DNA of 17,963 bases from an uncultured Mucilaginibacter sp. (GCF_946481715.1 NZ_CAMLOV010000118.1:1-17963); one strand, 5' to 3'. Positions 1 through 9,147 are shown, counted from the first letter of the stretch. Translations and numbers: made by a program. The notes: generated by a model not told the origin, from the sequence alone.

Positions 1-873
1 ATAACTGGTAACAATGGTCACTGGTCCACTTGAGTAGCTGTTCTCATCTGGAGCCGAAAACTTAACATAAGCGCCACGTGGGCCTTCGGTGAAATTAGTA
101 ATAGTAGCGCCGCCAAAAGAAATTGACTGGATAGTCTTAAGGTAAGCACCATAAACATAAACCGAATCACCAAGTTTGGGATTAACGTAGGAAATGCCGT
201 AAATGATCGGCTTTGCATTTATGGTATCTATAACAGTACCGGACTTAGTAGTTACTGTTATTAGTTTATTGGATGTAGTTGCCGGCATCAAAAAGCCAAG
301 GGAGTCCCCATGAAGGGTCGTGTTAAACTTTGTTATTGGGGTTCCGCCATATGTAAACTGTTGAACGAAAATTAAATTGGCACCAAAAAGATAAACCGAA
401 TCGCCCGGGGCGGCAAACACATCGGATATGGCATTAATAGTTGGTGCAGGCGGGCCTAATTTAAAAGAGAACGATGTTGATCCACCTGGTGTTTTATAGT
501 GTAAGGTATAGAGCTTAGCAGTATCGATTTTTGAATACATAATATCTGGTATCTGCACTACCGCGCTGTTCGGCGCAAATAAAGCAGCATTAAAAGAGGT
601 GGGAACGCCATTAAATTCAATTGATGTTGCGTTTTGCAAGTTCTGCCCTATGATCACCACATATCGTCCTGTTCCTCCAGACCAGCTGGTATCAGTTTTA
701 GGATCGCCGGTACTTAAAAGCGTATCCTTAGGCGACAGATGATACATTCTTACGCTTGTAATAACAGGGGGGTTTGAAGAACCCTCATTATTTTTCTTAC
801 AAGCCGGTAATAAAGCCACTACCATCAGGAATAGCGGCAAAAAACACAAGCGGCTGTATAATTTTTTTTTCAT
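1..873 (-). CDS. IPT/TIG-domain surface lipoprotein, probable SGBP (partial, 3' end outside window)
   Basis: The frame is open from an ATG at 873 to the window edge (291 codons, no stop). The N-terminus is a lipoprotein signal: basic MKKK, a hydrophobic stretch at residues 11-23, and lipobox LLPAC with Cys25 as the lipidation site. Three Ig-like IPT/TIG units follow, at roughly 36-140, 143-220 and 222 to the edge. The second and third share the phrase GDSVY(L/V)(F/Y)GA.L near 157 and 235. It starts 45 bp after the SusD-like stop, on the same strand. In Bacteroidota PULs this slot usually holds a surface glycan-binding protein (SGBP) in which TIG domains act as spacers for a C-terminal glycan-binding domain. 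That domain would lie outside the window, so the ligand cannot be inferred. Lipoprotein and TIG content are clear from the sequence; the SGBP role is inferred from position. Confidence 0.85.
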   Translation of the reverse strand, partial: MKKKLYSRLCFLPLFLMVVALLPACKKNNEGSSNPPVITSVRMYHLSPKDTLLSTGDPKTDTSWSGGTGRYVVIIGQNLQNATSIEFNGVPTSFNAALFAPNSAVVQIPDIMYSKIDTAKLYTLHYKTPGGSTSFSFKLGPPAPTINAISDVFAAPGDSVYLFGANLIFVQQFTYGGTPITKFNTTLHGDSLGFLMPATTSNKLITVTTKSGTVIDTINAKPIIYGISYVNPKLGDSVYVYGAYLKTIQSISFGGATITNFTEGPRGAYVKFSAPDENSYSSGPVTIVTSY

Positions 874-918
874 GTTAATATATTTTTAAATGCTAAAAAC
901 CAATAATTAATAATTCAA

Positions 919-2535
919 TTAATAATAAGGTACCGGTGGATTCAACAATTTGGGGTCGGAGGTCACTTCAGATGACGGAATTGGCAGCGTAAATGAATTG
1001 ATAGTTGCCGGAAGCGTAAGTGGCGGAGCAACAGTATCCCTTGTAGCTTTTCTCGTTGCAGGATCATACGTAAATGAGATCCGGCCGTGATTGGCATCCT
1101 GATTATTAAGGAACTGCACGGCATTAGTCGGATCGTAATAAGAATACCTAACCAGATCTATCCAGTATTGCCCTTCAAAAGCAAGTTCAACCCTTCTCTC
1201 CTTACGCAGTGTTGTGGCGTTTAACGAAACAACAGGATCTACACCTGCCCTTGTGCGCACCAGGTTAAAATATCTAAGAGCTTCCCCATCGGATGTAGAA
1301 GCATTATTCCCGAGAATAGCCTCGGCATATACCAGGTACACATCGGCCAACCTAAGAAGCATGTTGTGGACAGGCGATGACCAAGGCTCCATTGTTGGCG
1401 AATTGTTATCTTTTTCGTTGCCAACAATGTGTTTTTTAAGGCCGACCATAGTCGCTTTATAACCACCATGGGCTTGATCCAATTCGGGATAAAGATCCCC
1501 GGTGAGCATAATAGTAGCTTTACGCCTCACGGTATCATTATCAGAATACATCCGGTACAGATCGTAGGTTGGTATCAGGGGTATCCATCCCCCTGCTTTT
1601 TGAGGAAGAATGGTGTTGCTTGGCGAAAAAAAGAGTTGATTAGCGTTGCCACTTCCATAACCCACGCCAGGAGCCCATTGAAGGGCAAATAATGATTCAG
1701 GGCTATCATTGTTTTGCGCCCTGAAAAGGTCATAATAACCAAGGTGGTTCGGATCACTCTGCCCAAACAACACTAAGTTGCTATGGCACACGTTGCCTGC
1801 ATACTTTTTTGCACTGTCAAGCAATTTCTGGTCGCGCTGCCCGCCACTTTGGCCTAAACCTGCCATTGTTAAATACACCTTGCCCAGCATCCCCTGTGCC
1901 GACCAGGTAGTTACCCGGCCTTTGTCACCTGTTTTTGGAAGGTTTTGCGCTGCGTAAGTCAAGTCGTTGGCAACGAATTTATAGACATCCGAAACAATAT
2001 TACGTGGAAGCAGCGGGTCTTTTATCAGTTTGCTATTGTCTTCAACAATTGGTACAGCACCCCAGTACGCCGCCAGATAATAATAAGCTACGGCACGAAC
2101 AAACTTTGCCTCAGCTATGGCAGCATTTTTGTCTGCAGCCGAAATAGACGGATCCGCCTGTTTCTCTATGGCATTAATAACGCCATTACATTGCCCGACA
2201 ACATTGTACAAGCCGACCCAACCGCTGGTCACATTACCGTTTTGCCCGGTAACAGTACGTGTAAAGAGTTGAACTAAATCGCCATTGTACAGCACACTGC
2301 CGGTGCCGCTTAATATGTCGCCAAGTTGTAACCAGGAATTATTGTTCCATTGCCACCACGCCGAACCGGCGTACAGGCTTGCCGTGGCCAGGCGTAAATC
2401 GGAGGTGGTTTTGTAGAAATTAGTAGAACTGATCTGCGAGTTGGACGGACGGTCCAAAAAACTCTTTTTACATCCGGCAATTGCTGCTGCAAATAACAGG
2501 ATGATGATAATTTTGTTAATTGATCTCATAATCAT
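919..2535 (-). CDS. RagB/SusD-family glycan-binding outer-membrane lipoprotein
   Basis: A 538-aa protein of normal SusD length. The lipoprotein signal ends in AIAGC (Cys22), so it should be an outer-membrane, outward-facing lipoprotein. The family pattern is complete. The N-terminal half carries TPR-like helices, including FVRAVAYYYLAAYWGAVPIV near 146-165. The C-terminal SusD_RagB half carries LLRLADVYLVYAEAI near 393-407 and RKERRVELAFEGQYWIDL near 444-461. SusD proteins form the lid of the SusC transporter and hand it oligosaccharides. The gene follows the SusC-like stop by 26 bp and precedes the TIG lipoprotein by 45 bp, so the three probably form one operon. Two in-frame ATGs (2535 and 2529) are possible starts; both retain the signal peptide. 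The glycan bound cannot be read from the sequence. Confidence 0.95.
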   Translation of the reverse strand: MIMRSINKIIIILLFAAAIAGCKKSFLDRPSNSQISSTNFYKTTSDLRLATASLYAGSAWWQWNNNSWLQLGDILSGTGSVLYNGDLVQLFTRTVTGQNGNVTSGWVGLYNVVGQCNGVINAIEKQADPSISAADKNAAIAEAKFVRAVAYYYLAAYWGAVPIVEDNSKLIKDPLLPRNIVSDVYKFVANDLTYAAQNLPKTGDKGRVTTWSAQGMLGKVYLTMAGLGQSGGQRDQKLLDSAKKYAGNVCHSNLVLFGQSDPNHLGYYDLFRAQNNDSPESLFALQWAPGVGYGSGNANQLFFSPSNTILPQKAGGWIPLIPTYDLYRMYSDNDTVRRKATIMLTGDLYPELDQAHGGYKATMVGLKKHIVGNEKDNNSPTMEPWSSPVHNMLLRLADVYLVYAEAILGNNASTSDGEALRYFNLVRTRAGVDPVVSLNATTLRKERRVELAFEGQYWIDLVRYSYYDPTNAVQFLNNQDANHGRISFTYDPATRKATRDTVAPPLTLPATINSFTLPIPSSEVTSDPKLLNPPVPYY

Positions 2536-2561
2536 ATATTTTTAAATCGTTGATCGTTTTA

Positions 2562-5500
2562 TTATTTCAAGGTTATGTTTGCACCTATGGTAAATACCTT
2601 TGGCTGCGGATAATAACCCTGGTCCCAACCTGCCTGAAGCGGGTTCCACGAACCGATCTCGGGATCCATGCCTTTATATTTTGTAATTACAAAGGCATTG
2701 GCAACAGTGGCGTAAACCCTAACTGAATGGACAGCTATTTTTGACAAAAGCTTCTCTGAAAACCGGTAACCTAAGGTGATATTTTTGCATCGTATGAATG
2801 AACCATCCTCGATCATCAGACTATTAGGACGGTAATTATTATTGGTAGGGTCATTTCTCAACCCTACAGTCGTTGTTTTTGGGTTGGTAACATAAACATT
2901 GTCAACATCGGATGCAGAGCCGTTGGGGTCTACCAAAGCCAGCTGCGCATAGTTTAACGCCGATGTAAAAAAAGCGGTATGACTTCCCGGAAAGCTTGGG
3001 TATACAGCCAATTCGTTAAATACCTTGTTGCCATAGCTGCCGCTAAAGAAAATATTCAGATCAAAATTTTTGTAGTTAAATGAGTTATTGATACCGAACT
3101 GGAATTTGGGGAGTGGGGAACCCAAAAAGGTTTCGTCCCTTGAGTCGATAATACCATCACCATTCAAGTCTTTAAACATACGGTCGCCATACCAGATACC
3201 GCCACCCGCCAGAGATACCGGATAGGGATTACCGGCTGCGTCGGCAGGCCGGGCATGGTTTTTAAAATCTTCCGGAGTTGCAAATATCCCATCAAATACA
3301 TAGCCGTAAAATTCGCCGATGGGCTGGCCCACCACCGTTTTTTCAACTACATCGTTAATTATATCCAGATTAGATTTCTTGCTTAAGTTAGCCTGGTCTC
3401 CACCGGCACCTAAACTAGTCACTTTGTTAATATTCCGCGATATGGTAAAGCTGGATTTCCAGGTGAAATTTTTAGAATTGATATTGGTAGAGTTGATCTG
3501 CAAGTCGGCCCCTTTGTTGCTTAACGAACCCACGTTGGCAAAAGGGGCTTGCATGGCCCCCGGCCCCCAACCCGCTACAGTGCCAGAGTATTCCGGAAGC
3601 GGCACCTGTAATAAAAGGCCGTGTGTTTCGCGGTCGTAAACATCAAGTGTAAAACTTAACCGCCCATTTAAAAACGTTCCGTCAATTCCTGCACTATAAT
3701 AATTTGTTTTTTCCCACTCCACATCCGGATTTGCCAAATTGTTTTGAAACTGTGCTGTACCTGACAGGCTGTTAGATACCGCTGCAAGTTGTGTTACAAA
3801 GGTATTGCCAGGTATGCCCTGGTTGTTGGTAAGGCCATAACCAACCCTCAGTTTCAATTCGTTTATGCTCTTCACATCTTTCAAAAATCCTTCTTTATTA
3901 ATTTTCCAGGCAAATCCACCCGAATAGGTAGTAACCCAACGATGGCCGGCTGGGAAATTTGAAGAACCATCGTTACGTATATTACCGGTGAGCAGGTATT
4001 TATCATCCCATGAAAAATTGACGCGACCGAACCAGGATTCCTGTGCAGAGCCACCCGGAGGGTTTGAATATGTATTATCGCCCGAGTTTTTGGCTGTGAT
4101 AGCATCCCCCGCACTAATCCCTTGCACGTTGTTTGAAGGAAAATTGTTTCGCTGGCCCCAAAGCCTTGCGAAGGTACTTTCCTGTGCTTCGTGCCCTGCT
4201 AAGGCATCGATATGAAGTTTATTGAAATTATGATTGTAATTCAGGAAATTGCGTATCGTAGTATAAAAATATTGGTTGGACTCAGACGAACCGGTGCTGG
4301 TACTTTGAAGGAGTTTACCAAAAGTATAAGTTGGCTCAAACCTGTCTGCTGTATTAAAATCGAAATTACCCGATACTTCATTTCGCAATGAAAAATCTTT
4401 AGTAAATTGTATTTCGGCATACACGTTACCGAATATTTGATTCCTCTTTCTTTGGTCTTTTATAAGTCTGGCTAGAGCCACCGGGTTGGCAACGGGTTGC
4501 ACTACCCCGCCAGGATCGGTAACACCACCATAGGAGCCATCAGCGTTGGTTACCGGAATATCTGGGGTAATGTTTAGTGCGGTGTTGATCACACTATTGC
4601 CGGTTGCAGCTACATTTTCATCAACATGCGCCAATTGCAGGCTGGTTCCTACTTTTAGCCAATTGGTGGTTTTGTTATCTAAATTCAGCCGTACCGAGTA
4701 TCTTTTAAAATCAGAGCCAAGGGCTATCCCTTCCTGGTTAAAATACGAGGTTGACAGTAAATATTGGGTTCTTGCGTCTCCGCCGCTTACTGTAATTGTA
4801 TGATTCGTCTGCGGAGCCTTCCGGAATAATTCTTTTTGCCAGTCGGTACCCATACCTAAGTAACTGGGGTTTTCAAATGCGGGCCTGGTATCGAAGCCCC
4901 AGACAACGGCCCGGGCATTAATTAAAGTGGCAAATTGTTGCAAATTCATTGCAGGTAAGCGCTTTTGTATTTCCTGGTAACCGCCATAAAGGTCATACGA
5001 TATCTGCGGCGCCCCGGATTTGCCCCTTTTTGTAGTAATAACAATTACTCCATTGGTTGCCTGCGAACCGTATATGGCTGTTGCCGAAGCATCTTTCAAT
5101 ACGTCTATCGATTCTATTTCGGCGGGGTTGATGCTATTTAATGGGTTTGAACCTTTCCCGGGGTCGCCAACCGGTGGGATAATAATACCATCTATTACGT
5201 ACAGCGGCGAGTTAGAGCCGCTTATTGACGATACCCCGCGTATTTGGATAGATACGCCGCCACCGGGTTGGCCAGATACCTGCTGAACCACAACGCCGGC
5301 AACCTTGCCCTGCAGTGCCTGGTCAAAAGTAACTGGTTGGGTTTGGCGTAGGTCGTTCCCGGATATTGAACTAATTGAGCCGGTAACATCTTTTCTCGCC
5401 CGCTTACCATATCCAACAACAACAACTTCGTTTAAGTTGCTGGAGGTAGAGCTTAGCTTAATGTTTATTGCGCCGGCAAGTTTAACACTCACCTCCTGGG

Positions 5501-5759
5501 TGGAATACCCTAAAAAGCTAAAAACGAGTACGTTCCCTGGTGCCGCAGGTATTGAGTAGTTGCCGTCTACGCCTGTTACAGCCCCGGTAGTTGTCCCCTT
5601 AAGCCTAATATTTACTCCTGGCATGGGCTCGCCACCGTCAGAACTTGTTACTTTTCCGGTGATATTTAAGGTTTGTGCATGGGCCGAAATAAAAAGGAAC
5701 ATGCCCATAATAATTAATGAAATTCGGTATTTCACTCTGTTTTGTAAATTTTTATCCAT
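2562..5759 (-). CDS. SusC/RagA-family TonB-linked outer-membrane transporter
   Basis: A 1065-aa SusC-type TonB-dependent porin, which imports oligosaccharides across the outer membrane using TonB energy. In order it has a signal peptide (residues 1-28, ending AHAQ), a CarboxypepD_reg-like beta-sandwich (about 32-103, with GxxMPGVNIRLKGTTTG), the hallmark NEVVVVGYG (110-118), a plug domain (about 122-245, with LQGKVAGV, SPLYVIDG and the IDVLKDASATAIYGSQ segment), and then the beta-barrel ending in the aromatic-rich strand FTIGANITLK. There is no N-terminal STN/secretin signalling domain, so it is a plain nutrient porin and not an anti-sigma-coupled one, which fits control by the upstream HTCS. 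It is the first gene of the susC-susD-lipoprotein unit. A long leader with a candidate promoter and dyad precedes it. Start ATG at 5759 is the only one that keeps the complete signal peptide. Confidence 0.96.
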   Translation of the reverse strand: MDKNLQNRVKYRISLIIMGMFLFISAHAQTLNITGKVTSSDGGEPMPGVNIRLKGTTTGAVTGVDGNYSIPAAPGNVLVFSFLGYSTQEVSVKLAGAINIKLSSTSSNLNEVVVVGYGKRARKDVTGSISSISGNDLRQTQPVTFDQALQGKVAGVVVQQVSGQPGGGVSIQIRGVSSISGSNSPLYVIDGIIIPPVGDPGKGSNPLNSINPAEIESIDVLKDASATAIYGSQATNGVIVITTKRGKSGAPQISYDLYGGYQEIQKRLPAMNLQQFATLINARAVVWGFDTRPAFENPSYLGMGTDWQKELFRKAPQTNHTITVSGGDARTQYLLSTSYFNQEGIALGSDFKRYSVRLNLDNKTTNWLKVGTSLQLAHVDENVAATGNSVINTALNITPDIPVTNADGSYGGVTDPGGVVQPVANPVALARLIKDQRKRNQIFGNVYAEIQFTKDFSLRNEVSGNFDFNTADRFEPTYTFGKLLQSTSTGSSESNQYFYTTIRNFLNYNHNFNKLHIDALAGHEAQESTFARLWGQRNNFPSNNVQGISAGDAITAKNSGDNTYSNPPGGSAQESWFGRVNFSWDDKYLLTGNIRNDGSSNFPAGHRWVTTYSGGFAWKINKEGFLKDVKSINELKLRVGYGLTNNQGIPGNTFVTQLAAVSNSLSGTAQFQNNLANPDVEWEKTNYYSAGIDGTFLNGRLSFTLDVYDRETHGLLLQVPLPEYSGTVAGWGPGAMQAPFANVGSLSNKGADLQINSTNINSKNFTWKSSFTISRNINKVTSLGAGGDQANLSKKSNLDIINDVVEKTVVGQPIGEFYGYVFDGIFATPEDFKNHARPADAAGNPYPVSLAGGGIWYGDRMFKDLNGDGIIDSRDETFLGSPLPKFQFGINNSFNYKNFDLNIFFSGSYGNKVFNELAVYPSFPGSHTAFFTSALNYAQLALVDPNGSASDVDNVYVTNPKTTTVGLRNDPTNNNYRPNSLMIEDGSFIRCKNITLGYRFSEKLLSKIAVHSVRVYATVANAFVITKYKGMDPEIGSWNPLQAGWDQGYYPQPKVFTIGANITLK

Positions 5760-6121
5760 CTTATAAAGGGATTTTAAGGTTTGATAATTGGTTCATTGTT
5801 TTCTGAATTAGTACTTAACTTGGTTTTATTTCATTCATAATTGTTTTCATCCACTTATTTTTTTTCAGATAAACCAGTACTCCAAAGCGACTATTTGAAG
5901 CTGCTTTACCGTTAGTTTATTTGCATGCGGCTGCACTAATGATCAGTAAAACTTACAGGTACAGCCAGACACCTTTAACTCAAAAAAAAAATAACTTTTG
6001 GTTCTATTTATAATTGGTGGGACATGGTTTCAAGGCAACCTCTTATAAGTACATTACTTTGAACTCATATTCCGGGGATGAAGCTATGGTAACTTAAAAA
6101 AAGGGAAAGGGTAGTTTTAGC

Positions 6122-6129
6122 CAAAAGTA
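6122..6129 (-). promoter_or_regulatory. Candidate Bacteroidota promoter -7 element for the susC operon
   Basis: On the minus strand this reads TACTTTTG, a perfect match to the Bacteroidota -7 consensus TAnnTTTG. It was the only perfect match I found by eye in the gap. Transcription would start near 6115, giving a leader of about 355 nt before the susC ATG. The expected -33 TTG at 19-21 bp spacing is absent; the nearest TTTG (6143-6146) is only 13 bp away. A missing -33 element is consistent with an activator-dependent promoter, which is inference. Confidence 0.4.
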
Positions 6130-6160
6130 TAGACCAAAAATCCAAACTTCATAGTTGCCT

Positions 6161-6199
6161 GTAAATAAGTTAGTTACATGATAAAACTAACCTATTTAC
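6161..6199. promoter_or_regulatory. 15-bp inverted repeat upstream of susC promoter, candidate HTCS operator
   Basis: Arms GTAAATAAGTTAGTT (6161-6175) and AACTAACCTATTTAC (6185-6199) are reverse complements at 14 of 15 positions, separated by 9 bp. The centre lies about 50 bp upstream of the TACTTTTG element on the minus strand, where an activator would sit. The arms are AT-rich and no T-run follows on either strand, so a DNA-binding site is more likely than a terminator. Binding by the AraC-type domain of the adjacent HTCS is inferred from location only. Confidence 0.45.
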
Positions 6200-6283
6200 C
6201 ATAAATACCGAACGAAAATCGCAATTTGCAGTAGAACAAACCGTTTTTAAAATGCAAATAACCAATGGTTACTGATCGGCCAA

Positions 6284-6314
6284 AACAAAGGCTGACAACT
6301 GCTTCGCCTTTGTT
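6284..6314 (-). terminator. Possible terminator downstream of the HTCS gene
   Basis: Perfect 9-bp arms AACAAAGGC (6284-6292) and GCCTTTGTT (6306-6314) flank a 13-nt loop. Read on the minus strand, the hairpin is followed by a short U-rich stretch (TTTGTTTTGG). It lies about 200 bp beyond the HTCS stop. The loop is large and the U-tract imperfect, so termination is plausible but not certain. Confidence 0.35.
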
Positions 6315-6396
6315 ATGACAAGTAATTTGAAATAAACAATAATTGGCGCATCTAAGCCTGTCCGTTTACTGTATAAATGCTATTTCTTTCTGGGGC

Positions 6397-6410
6397 TTAC
6401 CGAACGGTAA
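6397..6410. repeat. Short palindrome TTACCGAACGGTAA
   Basis: Perfect 6-bp arms TTACCG and CGGTAA with a 2-bp centre, about 100 bp past the HTCS stop. Too short and AT-poor at the ends to be a strong terminator. It could be a protein-binding site or chance. Confidence 0.2.
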
Positions 6411-6513
6411 AAGGCATACATATATTTACAACACCGTTTTGAATGTATGTTCTTGCACGGCCACTTGTCGCTCATTCGTTCGCATTTACCGCAAACAAAC
6501 AGCATGGAGATCA

Positions 6514-9069
6514 TTATTCTTTACTTTCAGCTTCGGAATTACTTTTTTTCTGACGAATGGAATTGACATACGCAGAAGGTAGTATGTTATATTCTTCCTT
6601 GAATATTTTCGTAAAATGTTTGGGAGTATTAAAGCCAACTTCGTAGCAGATCTGGCTAATGGTCATCTGGCTATTCCCGAGCAAATACGCTGCTTTTTTT
6701 AACCGTATGGAACGGATAAATTCACCAGGCGATTTGTTGGTGAGCATCAAAACTTTGTTATAAAGCGATCCCCGGCTGATGCCCATCTGACGACCTAATT
6801 CATCTACTGAAAGGTTGTCGTTTAAGATATTAAGTTCTATGTACTCAACTATATTCTTTAACAGTATTTCATCTTCGTTTTGTAATGGTACTTCCTGTAA
6901 TTGAACGTCCATTTGCTTTTTGTATGTACGCTTGTAGACATCTTTAAGTACGAGGATGTTTTTGATCTTCGAAAGCAGTATCTCAAAATTGAAAGGCTTG
7001 GTTATGTAATCATTAGCTCCAATTTCAAGACCTTGCAATTGTTCGCTTTCGCCGGTTAGCGCGGTTAACAAAATAACCGGAATATGCGAAGTGCGCCTGT
7101 CATTCTTTAGTTTTTTGCAAAGGTCAATACCTGTCATTTCGGGCATGCTGATATCACTTACAATAAGATCCGGATGCTGGGACAGCGCTTTCTGCCAGCC
7201 ATCTTTTCCATTTGCAGCTTCAACTAATTTATATATATCCTTTAAATTGTCTTTCAGATAAAAACGAAAGTCATCATTATCCTCAACCAAAAGAACCACC
7301 GGCTTTTTATTTGACCGCAGCTGTTTGACGATAGTTTCACCTTCATTATGGATAATTTCGTTTGCGCTGTCGTTATCAATGCCATCGTCTGATAGCTGGT
7401 TTATATCCAGACCGTTATAGATAACAAACGGCAGTTTAATGATAAAACAACTGCCGCGATCTGGTTCACTCTCAACAGTTATTTCGCCTCCGTGCATCTT
7501 TACAAACTCATGCGTAATTGCCAGGCCGATGCCGCTGCCCTGGTTGATCATCGACTCCGGAATATCGTGTTGAAAAAAACGCTCGAAAATTTTACCCTGT
7601 TTTTCATGCGGAATACCAATACCGGTATCGATCACCCTAATTTCAAGCGGGGCATCGCCGGCTTCGCTATCTACATTAAGCAACAGGCTTACCTGGCCGC
7701 CAGGCTGTGTAAATTTAAAGGCATTTGAAAGCACGTTAAACAATATCCTTTCTATCTTATCATGGTCAAAATTGGTAAACAGCGAATCGACCGTGGTATC
7801 AAAAATAAAATTGATCTTTTTTTGTTCAGCGATATCAGTAAATGAAAGGTATATCTCGTTGATGAACTTCACAATATCCCCAGGCTTGCTATGGAGTTTC
7901 AACTCCTGAACTTCCATCTTTCTAAAATCAAGCAGCTGGTTTACCATGTTCAACAATCGCCGGGCGTTTTTCCCTATCATGCCCAGCTGTTGTTTCTGTT
8001 CCTGGTCAGCGCGGGTAAGCATTTTTTCGACCGGCGCCATGATCAGCGAGATCGGCGTTCTGAACTCGTGGCTTACGTTGGTCAAAAATTTAGTCTTCAG
8101 TTGATCCAGGTCTTGCATTCGCTTAATTTCCTGCCGCTCCTGTTCAATTATCAATTTTACTTCCTGTTTTTCTTTCTCTGCTATGAATTTTTCCTTCTCT
8201 GCTATAAATTGCCTTCTTATTTTTTGTATCACGCGCTGGCGTATAAAAAAGAGGGCCCCGGTAATCAGCAACAGGTAAATAACATAAGCTAAAGTAGATT
8301 TCCAGAACGGAGGCAATACCTTAATCTTTAATTTTATATAGCTGGGTTTCCATTTCCCCTCCTGGCCAATAGCCCTTACCTTAAAGGTATAATCGCCTCC
8401 ATCAAGGTTGGTATAGGTAGCTTTTCGGGTAGCATTATCTGCGGTGAGCCACCCTTTATCAAAGCCCTCCATCATATACTCGTGGGTTATTTTGTTGGGG
8501 TTAAAGAAATTTAAGGCGGCAAACTCAATGGTGAACACATTCTCGCTGTGGTTCAGCGTTATCTCCTGTGTAGCCGAAATTGCTTTAGATAATACAATAT
8601 GGCCGTCAATTTCTTCATTGGCTGCTATACTTTTGTTGAATAGCTGAAAACCTGTGAAAATTAATTTAGGCTCATCCATATTCGGATGTATACTCAATGG
8701 ATCGAAAATATTAAAGCCGCGAGAGCCGCCAAATACCAATTCCCCTGTATTGGTTTTTAAAGCTGCATTTACAGTGAACTCCCTGCCCTGCAGGCCATCG
8801 GTTTCATCAAAACGTTCAAATTGAAACTTATAGGCGCCATTGCCGGGTGCCAACGTTATGCGGCCCAGACCGTTTGATGTACTTAACCACATGGCCCCCT
8901 TGTTATCTTCCAATATATTCAAAACCTGGTTGTCGGGCAACCCGTCCTTTTTCGTCAACGAGACAAAATGGTTTGTTTCGGGGTCCAATATGCTCAATCC
9001 GTCCCTTGTCGCTATCCACATCTGGCCGTGGCTATCCTGCGTAATACTAATGACGTCATCACTGATCAA
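6514..9069 (-). CDS. HTCS regulator, C-terminal part: kinase, receiver and AraC domains (downstream of in-frame stop)
   Basis: Downstream portion of a hybrid two-component system protein. Numbering from the TTG at 9069 (851 aa): the last three propeller blades (GQMWIAT, GAMWLST, GELVFGG) at 14-124, Y_Y_Y domain about 190-255, one membrane helix 258-276, coiled coil 280-325, HisKA with phospho-acceptor His334 in NVSHEFRTP, HATPase with N box Asn445/449, G boxes DTGIGIP (481) and GSGIGLA (511), receiver domain 590-705 with acid pair Glu596/Asp597, phospho-acceptor Asp639 and Lys691, and an AraC-type HTH about 744-835. All catalytic residues are intact. Alone it lacks a signal peptide and most of its sensor. 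The frame is open back to the TAA at 9145-9147, and the TTG start is arbitrary; no good ribosome site is visible. It probably derives from one ancestral gene with the upstream frame and should control the adjacent susCD operon. Confidence 0.85.
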   Translation of the reverse strand: MISDDVISITQDSHGQMWIATRDGLSILDPETNHFVSLTKKDGLPDNQVLNILEDNKGAMWLSTSNGLGRITLAPGNGAYKFQFERFDETDGLQGREFTVNAALKTNTGELVFGGSRGFNIFDPLSIHPNMDEPKLIFTGFQLFNKSIAANEEIDGHIVLSKAISATQEITLNHSENVFTIEFAALNFFNPNKITHEYMMEGFDKGWLTADNATRKATYTNLDGGDYTFKVRAIGQEGKWKPSYIKLKIKVLPPFWKSTLAYVIYLLLITGALFFIRQRVIQKIRRQFIAEKEKFIAEKEKQEVKLIIEQERQEIKRMQDLDQLKTKFLTNVSHEFRTPISLIMAPVEKMLTRADQEQKQQLGMIGKNARRLLNMVNQLLDFRKMEVQELKLHSKPGDIVKFINEIYLSFTDIAEQKKINFIFDTTVDSLFTNFDHDKIERILFNVLSNAFKFTQPGGQVSLLLNVDSEAGDAPLEIRVIDTGIGIPHEKQGKIFERFFQHDIPESMINQGSGIGLAITHEFVKMHGGEITVESEPDRGSCFIIKLPFVIYNGLDINQLSDDGIDNDSANEIIHNEGETIVKQLRSNKKPVVLLVEDNDDFRFYLKDNLKDIYKLVEAANGKDGWQKALSQHPDLIVSDISMPEMTGIDLCKKLKNDRRTSHIPVILLTALTGESEQLQGLEIGANDYITKPFNFEILLSKIKNILVLKDVYKRTYKKQMDVQLQEVPLQNEDEILLKNIVEYIELNILNDNLSVDELGRQMGISRGSLYNKVLMLTNKSPGEFIRSIRLKKAAYLLGNSQMTISQICYEVGFNTPKHFTKIFKEEYNILPSAYVNSIRQKKSNSEAESKE

Positions 9070-9144
9070 ACTGTTAGGGTCGTTGCCCTTTTTATTATAA
9101 TGTATAACGCCACGTCCATATATTAATTTTTTATATATCCCATG

Positions 9145-9147
9145 TTA
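9145..9147 (-). other. In-frame TAA codon interrupting the HTCS gene
   Basis: The minus-strand TAA falls inside propeller blade 11 (LWVGG-stop-HGIYKK). The distance from the upstream ATG (10728) to the downstream frame is a multiple of three, and the 25 codons between the stop and the downstream TTG read as normal propeller sequence (YGRGVIHYNKKGNDPNSLIS). A single substitution is the simplest explanation; neighbouring blades have Tyr, Phe or Asn here, and Tyr to TAA is one change. A sequencing error cannot be excluded. Confidence 0.9.

Larger units (their letters stand above)
5760..6513. other. 754-bp regulatory gap between HTCS and susC
   Basis: No convincing gene lies here on either strand. 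The only plus-strand frame, 6343-6582, runs into the HTCS 3' end and has no family resemblance. The region is AT-rich and holds a candidate promoter (6122-6129), a long inverted repeat (6161-6199), a hairpin (6284-6314) and a short palindrome (6397-6410), all described separately. Its position between a PUL regulator and its likely target operon makes it the expected control region. Confidence 0.7.

Noticed and set aside
18..218. 66-residue minus-strand frame at the left edge
   Set aside because: It overlaps the TIG lipoprotein frame, which is open across all 291 codons and has a lipobox and domain repeats. The short frame is a shadow.
3881..5766. Several 60-110-residue plus-strand frames inside susC
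   Set aside because: All are antisense shadows of the SusC coding frame, which shows full-length family similarity.
6343..6582. 79-residue plus-strand frame crossing the HTCS 3' end
   Set aside because: It overlaps the AraC-domain coding end antisense, has no recognisable motif, and half of it lies in AT-rich regulatory DNA.
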